A stretch of 56,429 nt of DNA from the NCBI RefSeq assembly GCF_014378415.1, contig NZ_JACMNS010000011.1, positions 1-56,429 on the forward strand, read 5' to 3'. Within the stretch, counting starts at the first letter, position 1. Each line of letters starts with the position of its first letter. Below are positions 17,526 through 26,283 of this stretch, piece by piece. The stretch is from Aquabacterium sp. (GTDB lineage: Bacteria; Pseudomonadota; Gammaproteobacteria; Burkholderiales; Burkholderiaceae_C). A model generated the notes under the pieces. It was not told the origin of the DNA and did not search any database. It saw only the letters and a program-made list of their open reading frames with translations. Position numbers and translations under genes: made by a program.

Positions 17526-18062
17526 ATGTCCGCGCCCTCACGCTCAACGTCACCCTTCAGCGCATTGGCCGAGGTGGCCGAGGCGTCGGCCTTCGCCGAC
17601 CGGGCCATGACCGAGGCCGACATCCCCGCCGTGCTCGACATGGAGCGCCTGGCCTGCCCGCACCCAGCGCACGCCTGGTCCGAAGACAACTACCGATCCT
17701 CACTGCGCAGTGGCTATTGGACGCGGGTGCGCACCGGGCCTGACACTGACCGCATCGTCGGCGTGTGTGTGGCCATGGATGGATTCGAGGAAATGCACCT
17801 GCTCAACATCGCGGTCGATAAAACCCTGCATGGGGCTGGCCTGGCGCGTGGCCTGCTGGACACCTTGTACGCGTTTTGCCGTCAGGCCGGAGTGCCCTTG
17901 CTGTGGCTGGAGGTGCGTCCCTCCAACGAGCGCGCGCTGGGGGTGTACCGGCGCCAGGGCTTTGTGCAAGTCGGCGTGCGCAAGGGCTACTACCCCGCGC
18001 CCGGCGGCCGCGAAGACGCGCTGGTGATGCGCCTGGATTTGAACAAGGCGGCCCAGCCATGA
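17526..18062 (+). CDS. rimI: Ribosomal protein S18 alanine N-acetyltransferase RimI
   Basis: Encodes 178 residues from ATG 17526; GTG 17505, which overlaps the tsaB stop, is an alternative. A GNAT domain begins near residue 28. The acetyl-CoA loop is HGAGLARGLL (102-111), and LEVRPSNERALGVYRRQGF (129-147) is the RimI-type C-terminal segment. It acetylates the N-terminal Ala of S18 or similar targets. The stop codon overlaps the udg ATG (ATGA), so tsaB, rimI and udg form one operon. Confidence 0.93.
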   Translation: MSAPSRSTSPFSALAEVAEASAFADRAMTEADIPAVLDMERLACPHPAHAWSEDNYRSSLRSGYWTRVRTGPDTDRIVGVCVAMDGFEEMHLLNIAVDKTLHGAGLARGLLDTLYAFCRQAGVPLLWLEVRPSNERALGVYRRQGFVQVGVRKGYYPAPGGREDALVMRLDLNKAAQP

Positions 18063-18907
18063 GTTGGTCCGAACGCCAACGCGCCATGCTGCGCGAAATG
18101 GGCATCCCGGCGTTCTGGCCGGTGCCGCCTTCCGCGCCGGCGGAAGACGTGCCGATGGTGGCAGCCGCTGTTGCTGACGTGGCCCCAATTGCACCTGCGC
18201 CCGCGCCTACTCCTACGCCTACGCCCCCATTGGCCAGGCCGGCCCGCCCCGAAGTCAAGCCCCCGGTGTCGATTGCGGCCGCCGCCACGGCGGGCATCCA
18301 AGCCATCCTGCGCGAACGCCCCGAAGGCATCGACCAGATGGACTGGCCCACTCTGCGCCAGGCCGTGTCCGGCTGCACCGCCTGCGGCCTGTGCGAAAGC
18401 CGCAAACAGACCGTCTTCGGTGTGGGCCACCAACACGCCAGCGTGATGATCATTGGCGAAGCCCCCGACGAGCAGGAAGACAGCCAGGGCGAGCCCTTCG
18501 TGGGCCGCGCCGGCCAGTTGCTCGACCGCATGCTCAGCCCCATCGGCCTGACCCGCGCCGACGCGGATGCCAACAGCCAGGTCTTCATCGCCAACGTGCT
18601 CAAGTGCCGCCCGCCCGGCGACCGCAACCCGCTGCCCGCCGAAGTCGCGCAGTGCGAGCCCTACCTGATGCGCCAGATCGCGCTGGTCAAGCCGCGCATC
18701 ATCATCGCCATGGGGCGCTTCGCGGCGCAATCATTGCTCAAGACCAGCGAGCCCATCGGCCGCCTGCGCGGGCGCCTGCACGATTTGCAGGGCACACCGG
18801 TCATCGTCACCTACCACCCCGCTTACTTGCTGCGCAACCCGGTCGACAAGGGCCTGGTGTGGGATGACCTGTGCCGGGTGCGCGAGCAACTCAATCAGCC
18901 GACCTGA
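18059..18907 (+). CDS. Family 4 (Fe-S) uracil-DNA glycosylase
   Basis: Encodes 282 residues. A Pro/Ala/Thr-rich N-terminal extension (about 25-70) precedes the catalytic domain. Candidate cluster ligands are Cys 106 and 109 (CTACGLC), Cys 183 (KCRPP) and Cys 199 (QCEP), matching the four-cysteine spacing of family 4. GEAPDEQED (133-141) is motif A and HPAYLLR (253-259) motif B. It removes uracil from DNA to start base-excision repair. The long low-complexity N-terminus is common in beta-proteobacterial homologues and probably disordered. Confidence 0.94.
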   Translation: MSWSERQRAMLREMGIPAFWPVPPSAPAEDVPMVAAAVADVAPIAPAPAPTPTPTPPLARPARPEVKPPVSIAAAATAGIQAILRERPEGIDQMDWPTLRQAVSGCTACGLCESRKQTVFGVGHQHASVMIIGEAPDEQEDSQGEPFVGRAGQLLDRMLSPIGLTRADADANSQVFIANVLKCRPPGDRNPLPAEVAQCEPYLMRQIALVKPRIIIAMGRFAAQSLLKTSEPIGRLRGRLHDLQGTPVIVTYHPAYLLRNPVDKGLVWDDLCRVREQLNQPT

Positions 18908-18924
18908 CCCGAGCGCTCAATGCG

Positions 18925-20037
18925 TCATTGCGCCAGGTAGCGCTTGCGCCTGAACAGCATCACCAAGGCGAGCACCACCCCCGCCATCAAGCCACACGCC
19001 ACCCAGAAGCCAAGCTTGGTGTGGATCAGCGGCAAGAAATCGAAGTTCATGCCAAAAACGCCGGTGATCAGGTTCAGCGGCAGGAACACCGCCGTCATCA
19101 CCGTGAGGGTGCGCATGATGTCGTTGGTGCGGTTGCCCTGCAACGAAAAATGCATCTGCACCGCGCCTTCCGACGACGACTCCAGACGCCGCACATGGCC
19201 CAGCACCCGCTCGATGTGTTCCTGCACGTCGCGCGAACGCACGCGCAGCACCTCGCGTTCGCGCGCGGCAGTGGGCTCGGTCGGCATGGGCCAGTCGTCC
19301 AGCGCGTCGATCCACTCTTGCACGGCGCTGCGCTGATCCTCGCACGTGTCTTCCAGCAAGTGCAGGGTGTTGCGCGCCTCCAGCAGCGACTGCCAGTGGT
19401 TGAACTGCTTGCGGTCGCTCAGCAGTTCTTGCTGCAGATAGGCCGACTGCTTTGTCAGCAGGCGGCGCAGGTCCAGGTAGCTGTCGACCATGTGGTTGAC
19501 GATGCGCACCATCAGGTCGGCCGAGCTGGGCGGCAGGCGGCTGACCGAGCCGCGCCCGTCGGTGCGGTTCTCGTTGCGCTCGTCGGCGCTGACCATCTGG
19601 TTGAGTCGGGCCTCGAAGAAGTCGCGCACCGAGCAATCGGCCGGGTGCACGGTCAGTAGAACGCGGTCAAACACCACGAAGCCCACCGGGCTGGTGTCGA
19701 TGCTGGCCAGGGCTTGCCTCGCACTGCTGGCGGTGCCATGCGTGTCGTCCAGGAACATGCCCTCCGTGCCTTGTGCGGCGGCCAGGCGGCGGAACACCAG
19801 CATGTCGTACCAGGAGGTGTAGTCGTACTGGGATGGCAACTGCGAGTTCAGCAAGTCCATGACGTGCAGGTCCACCAGATTGCCGCCGGCCAGGTGCAGC
19901 AACTGCGCTTGGACTTTGTCCAGGCCGACCTCGAACTCACGACGGGCTGTGGTCACCCACAAAAAGCCTTGGGTGGGCGGGGTGTCCGGCCAATCCGGCA
20001 GCTCCTGGAAGCGATCATTGATCAGGAAAAAACGCAC
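18925..20037 (-). CDS. CorA-family divalent cation transporter
   Basis: Encodes 370 residues: a long cytoplasmic N-domain with a helical stalk, then two C-terminal membrane helices. The selectivity signature GMN is at 329-331 (TGVFGMNFDFLPL). A basic tail (FRRKRYLAQ) ends the protein. CorA-type pentamers move Mg2+ or related divalent ions; the ZntB branch exports or imports Zn2+, and I cannot separate the two here. It follows hemB on the same strand after 29 bases. Confidence 0.9.
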   Translation of the reverse strand: MRFFLINDRFQELPDWPDTPPTQGFLWVTTARREFEVGLDKVQAQLLHLAGGNLVDLHVMDLLNSQLPSQYDYTSWYDMLVFRRLAAAQGTEGMFLDDTHGTASSARQALASIDTSPVGFVVFDRVLLTVHPADCSVRDFFEARLNQMVSADERNENRTDGRGSVSRLPPSSADLMVRIVNHMVDSYLDLRRLLTKQSAYLQQELLSDRKQFNHWQSLLEARNTLHLLEDTCEDQRSAVQEWIDALDDWPMPTEPTAAREREVLRVRSRDVQEHIERVLGHVRRLESSSEGAVQMHFSLQGNRTNDIMRTLTVMTAVFLPLNLITGVFGMNFDFLPLIHTKLGFWVACGLMAGVVLALVMLFRRKRYLAQ

Positions 20038-20066
20038 TCAGACAACTCCAGCGTTCATTCGTTCAT

Positions 20067-21315
<1,249 letters not shown>

Positions 21316-21346
21316 GTGTCGGCCATGTTGCGCCGCGCAATCAGTC

Positions 21347-21375
21347 TTCAAATCGATCCCCGCGTTGGCCATAAT
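21347..21375 (+). promoter_or_regulatory. Candidate hemJ promoter, leaderless spacing
   Basis: TTCAAA (21347-21352) and CATAAT (21370-21375) are spaced by 17 bases, and the -10 ends five bases before the hemJ ATG. The mRNA would then begin at or very near the start codon. No Shine-Dalgarno is seen. Confidence 0.45.
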
Positions 21376-21380
21376 CGGCC

Positions 21381-21809
21381 ATGCTCTGGATCAAAGCCTT
21401 TCACATCGTCTTCGTCGCCAGCTGGTTTGCCGGCCTGTTCTACCTGCCGCGGTTGTTCGTCAACCTGGCCATGGTGCCGGGCGACAGCCACGCCGAGCGC
21501 GAGCGCCTGTTGCTCATGGCGCGCAAGCTGTACCGCTTCACGTCCCTCTTGATGATCCCGGGCGTGGCGCTGGGCCTGTTCCTGTGGCTGTACTACGGCA
21601 TCGGCAAGGGGCCAGGCAACGGCTGGATGCACGCCAAGCTGCTGCTGGTGGTCGGCGCCATTGGCTACCACCACGTCTGCCGCAAGATCCTGCGTGAGTT
21701 CGAGCAGCTCAGCAAGCGCCGCACGCACCAATGGCTGCGGGTGTTCAACGAGGGGGCGGTTGTCATTTTCACGCTCATCGTCATCCTCGTGGTGGTCAAG
21801 CCTTTCTGA
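21381..21809 (+). CDS. hemJ: HemJ-like protoporphyrinogen IX oxidase (CopD/UPF0093 family)
   Basis: Encodes 142 residues with four predicted membrane helices. MLWIKAFHIVF with His 8, WFAGLFYLPRLFV, GWMHAKLLLV with His 84 and Lys 86, and the C-terminal ILVVVKPF are the features of HemJ, the haem-binding membrane enzyme that oxidises protoporphyrinogen IX to protoporphyrin IX. Proximity to hemB supports this role. Many annotations call the family only 'CopD family protein', so the enzymatic assignment rests on motif similarity. Confidence 0.85.
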   Translation: MLWIKAFHIVFVASWFAGLFYLPRLFVNLAMVPGDSHAERERLLLMARKLYRFTSLLMIPGVALGLFLWLYYGIGKGPGNGWMHAKLLLVVGAIGYHHVCRKILREFEQLSKRRTHQWLRVFNEGAVVIFTLIVILVVVKPF

Positions 21810-21834
21810 TCCGCCCTCGCTTGAAGGCCTGCTG

Positions 21835-22983
21835 ATGTCTTTGCACCGCAGCACCGCCTGGCCGCTTACCTGGGTGGCGGTGGCCCTGATCGTCTACGCC
21901 ACCTTGTTCCCCTTGGCCGGCTGGCATTGGCCGGATCGCCACGTGTTCACCTGGGAGCTGCCCAAGCTGCCCCACGAGGTGCCGTCTGATTTGGTGGCCA
22001 ACCTGTTGGGCTACTTGCCTCTGGGCCTGATCCTGACGGTGGCCCACCTGCGCAGCGGGCGGGGTGCTTTCGTGGCGGCGGTGCTGGCCTTGCTGTCGGG
22101 CTCGGCCTTGTCCTACCTGCTGGAGCTGGCCCAGTTCACGGTGCCCAACCGCGTGCCCTCGATTTCCGACTGGGCGCTCAACACCCTGGGCATGGCCTGG
22201 GGCGCCCTGGCCGCCGTCACCCTGAGCGCCCTGGGCCTGGTGGACGTGTGGCACCGGCTGCGCGAGCGCTGGTTCATCCCCCAGGCGGGTTTTGGCCTGG
22301 CCTTGATCTGGATGTGGCCGCTGGGCCTGCTGTTCCCGCCGCCGCTGCCCCTGGGCGAAGGGCAGTTCCTGCCGCACCTGCTCATCGGCCTGATGGAGTT
22401 GACCCGCGACACGCCGTGGCAGGCGTGGGTGCTGCCCGCCGACCCCTTGAGCCTGTGGACCGACAACATCTCCGCTGACCCCGGGTCGCTGTGGCTGCCC
22501 GCGCGCGAGGCCTCCACCGTGGCACTGGGCCTGCTGGCCCCCATGTGCGTGGCCTGCGCCCTGGCCCGCCCGCGCAACACCCGCGTTTTTCTGTTGGTGG
22601 GGGCCGTGGTGATGGGCGTGGGCACCACGGCGCTGTCCACCGCCATGAACTTCGGCCCCGAGCACGCCCTGACCTGGATGAGCGTGCCCACCATCACCGG
22701 CTTGCTGGTCGGTGCGCTGGCGGGCACCTTGTTGCTGGAGCGCAGCCGCACCACCTGCGCCAGCCTGGGCGTGGTGACGCTGGCCGGGCTCATCGCCCTG
22801 GTGCACCAGGTGCCGCCCGACCCCTATTACGCCCTGGCGCTGGAATCGTGGGAGCATGGGCGCTTCATCCGCTTCCACGGCTTGTCGCGCTGGTTCGGCA
22901 TCTTGTGGCCCTACGTGGCCATGGCCTGGCTGATCACCCGCATCTTCGGGCGCGAAAGCCGGCAGGCCGATGCGCCCACCTAA
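21835..22983 (+). CDS. VanZ-like family membrane protein
   Basis: Encodes 382 residues from ATG 21835. The first third has the VanZ-like pattern: helix 1, YATLFPLAGWHWPD, then LPHEVPSDLVANLLGYLPLG and ELAQFTVPNRVPSISDWALNTLG. The remainder contains further membrane helices (about 240-380), giving roughly nine or ten in total. VanZ domains occur in teicoplanin resistance and in many uncharacterised envelope proteins; no specific function can be assigned. It follows hemJ by 25 bases and probably shares its transcript. Confidence 0.8.
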   Translation: MSLHRSTAWPLTWVAVALIVYATLFPLAGWHWPDRHVFTWELPKLPHEVPSDLVANLLGYLPLGLILTVAHLRSGRGAFVAAVLALLSGSALSYLLELAQFTVPNRVPSISDWALNTLGMAWGALAAVTLSALGLVDVWHRLRERWFIPQAGFGLALIWMWPLGLLFPPPLPLGEGQFLPHLLIGLMELTRDTPWQAWVLPADPLSLWTDNISADPGSLWLPAREASTVALGLLAPMCVACALARPRNTRVFLLVGAVVMGVGTTALSTAMNFGPEHALTWMSVPTITGLLVGALAGTLLLERSRTTCASLGVVTLAGLIALVHQVPPDPYYALALESWEHGRFIRFHGLSRWFGILWPYVAMAWLITRIFGRESRQADAPT

Positions 22984-23012
22984 AATCCACCCACCCACCT
23001 TCGGAGCAATGC

Positions 23013-23291
23013 ATGGCCCAGGTCCTCAAGATTTTCGGACAGCAGCTTGAGCGGATCACGTTGAAAGTGTTCAATCCCGAAAGCTGTCTGGCCGACCACG
23101 CGAAGACCGGCGAGGTCATGCAGGTGTCACGCATGGCGGACCTGGCCATCGTGCTGATCGCCTATGCCGACGACACCACCGCCACGACCTACGTCGGCAA
23201 GTTCTCGGATTGGACCGGCCCGAAGCTGGACGAAGGCATGAGCCAGATGTCCTCGCCGTGGGATGAGCCCAGCGAGGAGCCTCTGGATTGA
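23013..23291 (+). CDS. Conserved-looking hypothetical protein, 92 aa
   Basis: Begins at ATG 23013 with GGAG eight bases upstream. The protein is soluble and mixed in charge, with an acidic C-terminus (DEPSEEPLD) and no signal peptide or membrane helix. A central VSRMADLAIVLIAYADDTTATTYVGKF could form a beta-rich core. I do not recognise the family. A TAAAAT -10 element overlaps the end of the VanZ-like gene at 22981-22986, so it may open a new transcript with the ferredoxin 17 bases downstream. Length, ribosome site and codon use support a real gene. Confidence 0.7.
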   Translation: MAQVLKIFGQQLERITLKVFNPESCLADHAKTGEVMQVSRMADLAIVLIAYADDTTATTYVGKFSDWTGPKLDEGMSQMSSPWDEPSEEPLD

Positions 23292-23308
23292 CCACTGAAT
23301 CGAACGCC

Positions 23309-23632
23309 ATGTACTACGAACGCCACATCTTTTTCTGCCTCAACCAGCGCATCAGCGGTGAAAGCTCCTGCGGCGACCACGGGGCCCAGGATGGTTTCGA
23401 CCACTGCAAGAAGCTGGTGAAAAGCGCCGGCTTGAGCGGCCCGGGCCAGGTGCGCGTCAACAAGGCCGGTTGCCTGGACCGCTGCGCTGGCGGCCCGGTG
23501 GCCGTGGTCTACCCCGAAGGCACCTGGTACACCTTCGTCGACCAATCCGACATCGAAGAGATCGTCGAATCACACCTGGTCAAAGGCCAGGTCGTTGAGC
23601 GCCTGGTGCTGCCGCCGGACGTGGGCCGTTGA
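23309..23632 (+). CDS. (2Fe-2S) ferredoxin, thioredoxin-like fold
   Basis: Encodes 107 residues from ATG 23309. Five cysteines lie at 10, 21, 33, 55 and 59; the arrangement FFCLNQR, then AGCLDRCAGGPVAVVYPEGTWY is that of thioredoxin-like [2Fe-2S] ferredoxins related to the NuoE C-terminal domain and Shethna protein I. It would carry one electron in the cytoplasm; the partner is not evident here. It follows the 92-aa gene by 17 bases and precedes a small hydrolase by 22 bases. Confidence 0.88.
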   Translation: MYYERHIFFCLNQRISGESSCGDHGAQDGFDHCKKLVKSAGLSGPGQVRVNKAGCLDRCAGGPVAVVYPEGTWYTFVDQSDIEEIVESHLVKGQVVERLVLPPDVGR

Positions 23633-23654
23633 ACCCGCGCGCCAAAGCAAAACC

Positions 23655-24290
23655 ATGATCGGACGCCCTGACTCCACCACCATTGACGGCCCGGCCGGCT
23701 TGCTCGAGGTCGTGCTTGAAGACCCCGCCACCGCGCCCATCGGCCTGGTGGTGATCGCCCACCCGCATCCGCAGATGGGTGGCACCATGGACAACAAGGT
23801 GGTGCACACCTTGTCGAAAGCCTTTGTGCTGGCGGGCTGGCGGGCTGTGCGCTTCAACTTCCGGGGCATCGGCCAGTCCGAAGGCGCCTGGAACGAAGGC
23901 GTGGGCGAGGTCGATGACCTGCTGGCCGTGCTGGCCCACCACCGCACCGACCCGGCCGTGCAAAGCTTGCCCCTGGCGCTGGCCGGGTTCTCCTTTGGTG
24001 GGTTCATTGCGGCCAGTGCCAGCGCGCGGCTGACCGAGCCGCCCAGTGAGCTGGTGCTGGTCAGCCCGGCCACCCGCTACGCCTTGCCGCATGTGCCGGC
24101 CCACACCCTGGTGGTGCAGGGCGAGCAGGATGATGTGGTGTCGATGGCAAGCGTGCTTGATTGGGCGCGGCCCCAGGCCTTGCCGGTCACGGTGGTGCCG
24201 GGCGTGGGCCATTTTTTCCATGGCCAGCTCGGCGTCCTGCGCGACCGCGTGCTGCGCCACCTGCGCGGCACTTCGGGCACTTCGGCCTGA
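23655..24290 (+). CDS. Small alpha/beta serine hydrolase (YsgA/YfhR-like)
   Basis: Encodes 211 residues from ATG 23655. HPHPQMGGTMDNKVV (36-50) carries the oxyanion region, GFSFGG holds the nucleophile Ser 113, QGEQDD an acid near 159-160 and GVGHFFHG the His at 186. There is no cap domain insert. The family, often annotated only as alpha/beta hydrolase, is widespread in Burkholderiales next to ferredoxin-like genes; its natural substrate is not known. It lacks a signal peptide, so it should be cytoplasmic. Confidence 0.87.
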   Translation: MIGRPDSTTIDGPAGLLEVVLEDPATAPIGLVVIAHPHPQMGGTMDNKVVHTLSKAFVLAGWRAVRFNFRGIGQSEGAWNEGVGEVDDLLAVLAHHRTDPAVQSLPLALAGFSFGGFIAASASARLTEPPSELVLVSPATRYALPHVPAHTLVVQGEQDDVVSMASVLDWARPQALPVTVVPGVGHFFHGQLGVLRDRVLRHLRGTSGTSA

Positions 24291-24316
24291 TTGACCTCAC
24301 CTGATTGCCTGATCCC

Positions 24317-25531
24317 ATGCTGTTTTCCCTGTCCCGACGCGGCCTGCTGGTCGCGCTGACCGGCGCATTGTGCTGGCCCCTGGCCTGGTCCCAAGCGGCG
24401 CCCGTGGCCCCGCCCGTGTTTCCCTTCGCCGCGCCCAGCGCCACCATGCCGCTGCCGCCCGAGCTGGCCGCGCGCGCCTTTGTCCTGCAAGACCTGAGCA
24501 GCCAGCAAACCCTGGCCGCGCGCAACGCCGACCAGCCGGTCGAGCCCGCCTCGCTGACCAAGCTGATGACCGCCTACCTGGCGTTCCAGGCCGTGCAGTC
24601 GGGCAAGCTGACTCTGGTGCAAGAAGTGCCCGTGTCCGAGCGTGCCTGGCGAGTCGGCATCACGGGCACGTCGCGCAGCTTTCTCGCCGCCAATAGCCGC
24701 GTCAAGGTCGACGACCTGCTCAAGGGCATGATCGTGCAGAGCGGCAACGACGCCAGCGTGGCCTTGGCAGAAGCGGTGGGCGGCACGGTCGAGAATTTCG
24801 TGTCCATGATGAACCGGCAAGCCCAGGCCTTTGGCCTGAAGGCCACCACGTTCAAGAACCCGGAAGGCCAGACCGCGCCCGGGCACCGCAGCACGGCGCG
24901 CGAGTTGTCCGTCATCGCCCTGCGATTGGTCACCGATTTCCCGCAGGCCCTGCCTTACTACGCCAGCAGGGAATTCACCTTCGGCGGCATCCGCCAGCCC
25001 AACCGCAATCTGCTGCTGTGGCGCGACCCCACGGTCGATGGCTTGAAGACCAGCTACACCGACGCCTCCGGCTATTGCCTGATCGCCACAGCCTTGCGCG
25101 CCACGCCCGCCGGTCCGCGCCGCCTCTTGAGCGTGGTGATCGGCGCGACCTCGCCCGAGACCCGCGCCAACGAAAGCCAGAAGCTGTTGAACTGGGGCTA
25201 CGGCGCGTTTGACATGGTCAAGCTGTTCGATGCGAACAAGGCCGTGGCCAATGCGCCGGTGTGGAAAGGCCAGTCGTCCACCGTGCGCCTGGGGCGCGTC
25301 CAACCCGTCGTGGTGGTGGTGCCGCGTGGCCAGGCCGGCGGCCTGAAAGCCACCGTGGCCCGCAACGATCCCCTGGTGGCCCCCTTGGCGCAGGGCCAGA
25401 CCGTTGGCTCGCTCAAAATCACCCTGGCCAGCCATCCCTGGCAGGATGTGCCCCTGCAAACCCTGGACGCCGTGCCCAGCGCCGGCTGGTTCGGTCGCCT
25501 GTGGGACGCCATCCGCCTGGGCGTCAAGTGA
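24317..25531 (+). CDS. dacC: D-alanyl-D-alanine carboxypeptidase (PBP5/6 family, S11)
   Basis: Encodes 404 residues from ATG 24317 with a signal peptide (about 1-27). SLTK (79-82) holds the catalytic serine, and SGN is at 142-144. The third motif reads KTS (244-246) instead of the usual KTG. A C-terminal beta domain ends in an amphipathic helix (WFGRLWDAIRLGVK) that would anchor the enzyme to the outer face of the inner membrane. It trims terminal D-Ala from peptidoglycan pentapeptides. It is followed by ybeD after 30 bases; that pair is commonly linked. Confidence 0.93.
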   Translation: MLFSLSRRGLLVALTGALCWPLAWSQAAPVAPPVFPFAAPSATMPLPPELAARAFVLQDLSSQQTLAARNADQPVEPASLTKLMTAYLAFQAVQSGKLTLVQEVPVSERAWRVGITGTSRSFLAANSRVKVDDLLKGMIVQSGNDASVALAEAVGGTVENFVSMMNRQAQAFGLKATTFKNPEGQTAPGHRSTARELSVIALRLVTDFPQALPYYASREFTFGGIRQPNRNLLLWRDPTVDGLKTSYTDASGYCLIATALRATPAGPRRLLSVVIGATSPETRANESQKLLNWGYGAFDMVKLFDANKAVANAPVWKGQSSTVRLGRVQPVVVVVPRGQAGGLKATVARNDPLVAPLAQGQTVGSLKITLASHPWQDVPLQTLDAVPSAGWFGRLWDAIRLGVK

Positions 25532-25561
25532 AGCAAGAAGCCGTGAGCAAGGAGTAGCCGC

Positions 25562-25855
25562 ATGAATGAACCCGTTGTTCCCCCCGAGATCCCGCCCGAA
25601 GAGTCGCTGATCAAATACCCCTGCGCCTTCCCGATCAAGGTGATGGGCCTGCACGAGCCGCCTTTCCTGGAAACCATGGTCGCGTTGGCCATTCAGCACG
25701 ATCCCGAATTCGACGCCAAGACGCTGGAACTGCGCCCCAGCAGCGGCGGCAAGTACATGGGTTTGACCATCACGGTCAACGCCACCAGCCGCGCACACCT
25801 GGACGGCATTTACCGCGCTTTCACCGGGCATCCCCTGGTCAAGTACGTGCTCTGA
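25562..25855 (+). CDS. ybeD: YbeD/DUF493 family protein
   Basis: Encodes 97 residues with the DUF493 pattern: LIKYPCAFPIKVMG, SSGGKYMGLTITVNATS and a C-terminal HPLVKYVL. It is a small cytoplasmic ACT-like fold protein of unknown role. In many gammaproteobacteria and Burkholderiales it sits between dacA/dacC and lipB-lipA; here dacC is adjacent but lipB-lipA lie 15 kb downstream at 40503, so this locus has been split relative to that order. Confidence 0.9.
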   Translation: MNEPVVPPEIPPEESLIKYPCAFPIKVMGLHEPPFLETMVALAIQHDPEFDAKTLELRPSSGGKYMGLTITVNATSRAHLDGIYRAFTGHPLVKYVL

Positions 25856-25876
25856 AAGGGACTCACCCCCACGGCA

Positions 25877-25882
25877 TACAAT
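25877..25882 (+). promoter_or_regulatory. Candidate -10 element for yajC-secD-secF
   Basis: TACAAT lies 51 bases before the yajC GTG. The -35 region is not convincing. If used, the leader would be about 45 bases. Confidence 0.35.
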
Positions 25883-25932
25883 CGAATGGATTTGGCCCGC
25901 CTTGGTGGCCGTCCGTTTGAAGGATTTTTACC

Positions 25933-26259
25933 GTGTTCATTTCCGACGCTTTCGCCCAAGCCGCTGCCCCTGCCGCCAGCGGCCCCGCAGGTCTGCTCAA
26001 CAGCATGTTGCTGCCGATCGTGATGATCGTGGTCCTGTACTTCGTCATGATCCGCCCGCAGATGAAGCGCCAAAAAGAGACCAAGGCCATGATGGACAGC
26101 CTGGCCAAGGGCGACGAAGTGGTCACCCAAGGTGGCGTGATCGGCAAGATCAGCAAGCTGGGCGAAACCTTCGCCACCGTTGAGGTGGCCAATGGCGTCG
26201 AGCTCCAAGTGCAGCGTTCGGCCATCGTCCAGGTCTTGCCCAAGGGCAGCTACAAGTAA
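25933..26259 (+). CDS. yajC: Preprotein translocase subunit YajC
   Basis: Encodes 108 residues from a GTG start with AGGA 10 bases upstream. A single membrane helix (LLPIVMIVVLYFVMI, about 26-40) is followed by RPQMKRQKETKAMMDSLAKGDEVVTQGGVIGKI, the YajC signature. YajC associates with SecDF and YidC. The queA and tgt genes often found just upstream are absent. It is followed by secD after 24 bases. Confidence 0.96.
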   Translation: MFISDAFAQAAAPAASGPAGLLNSMLLPIVMIVVLYFVMIRPQMKRQKETKAMMDSLAKGDEVVTQGGVIGKISKLGETFATVEVANGVELQVQRSAIVQVLPKGSYK

Positions 26260-26283
26260 TCAATAAATCGCAGGATTACAACC

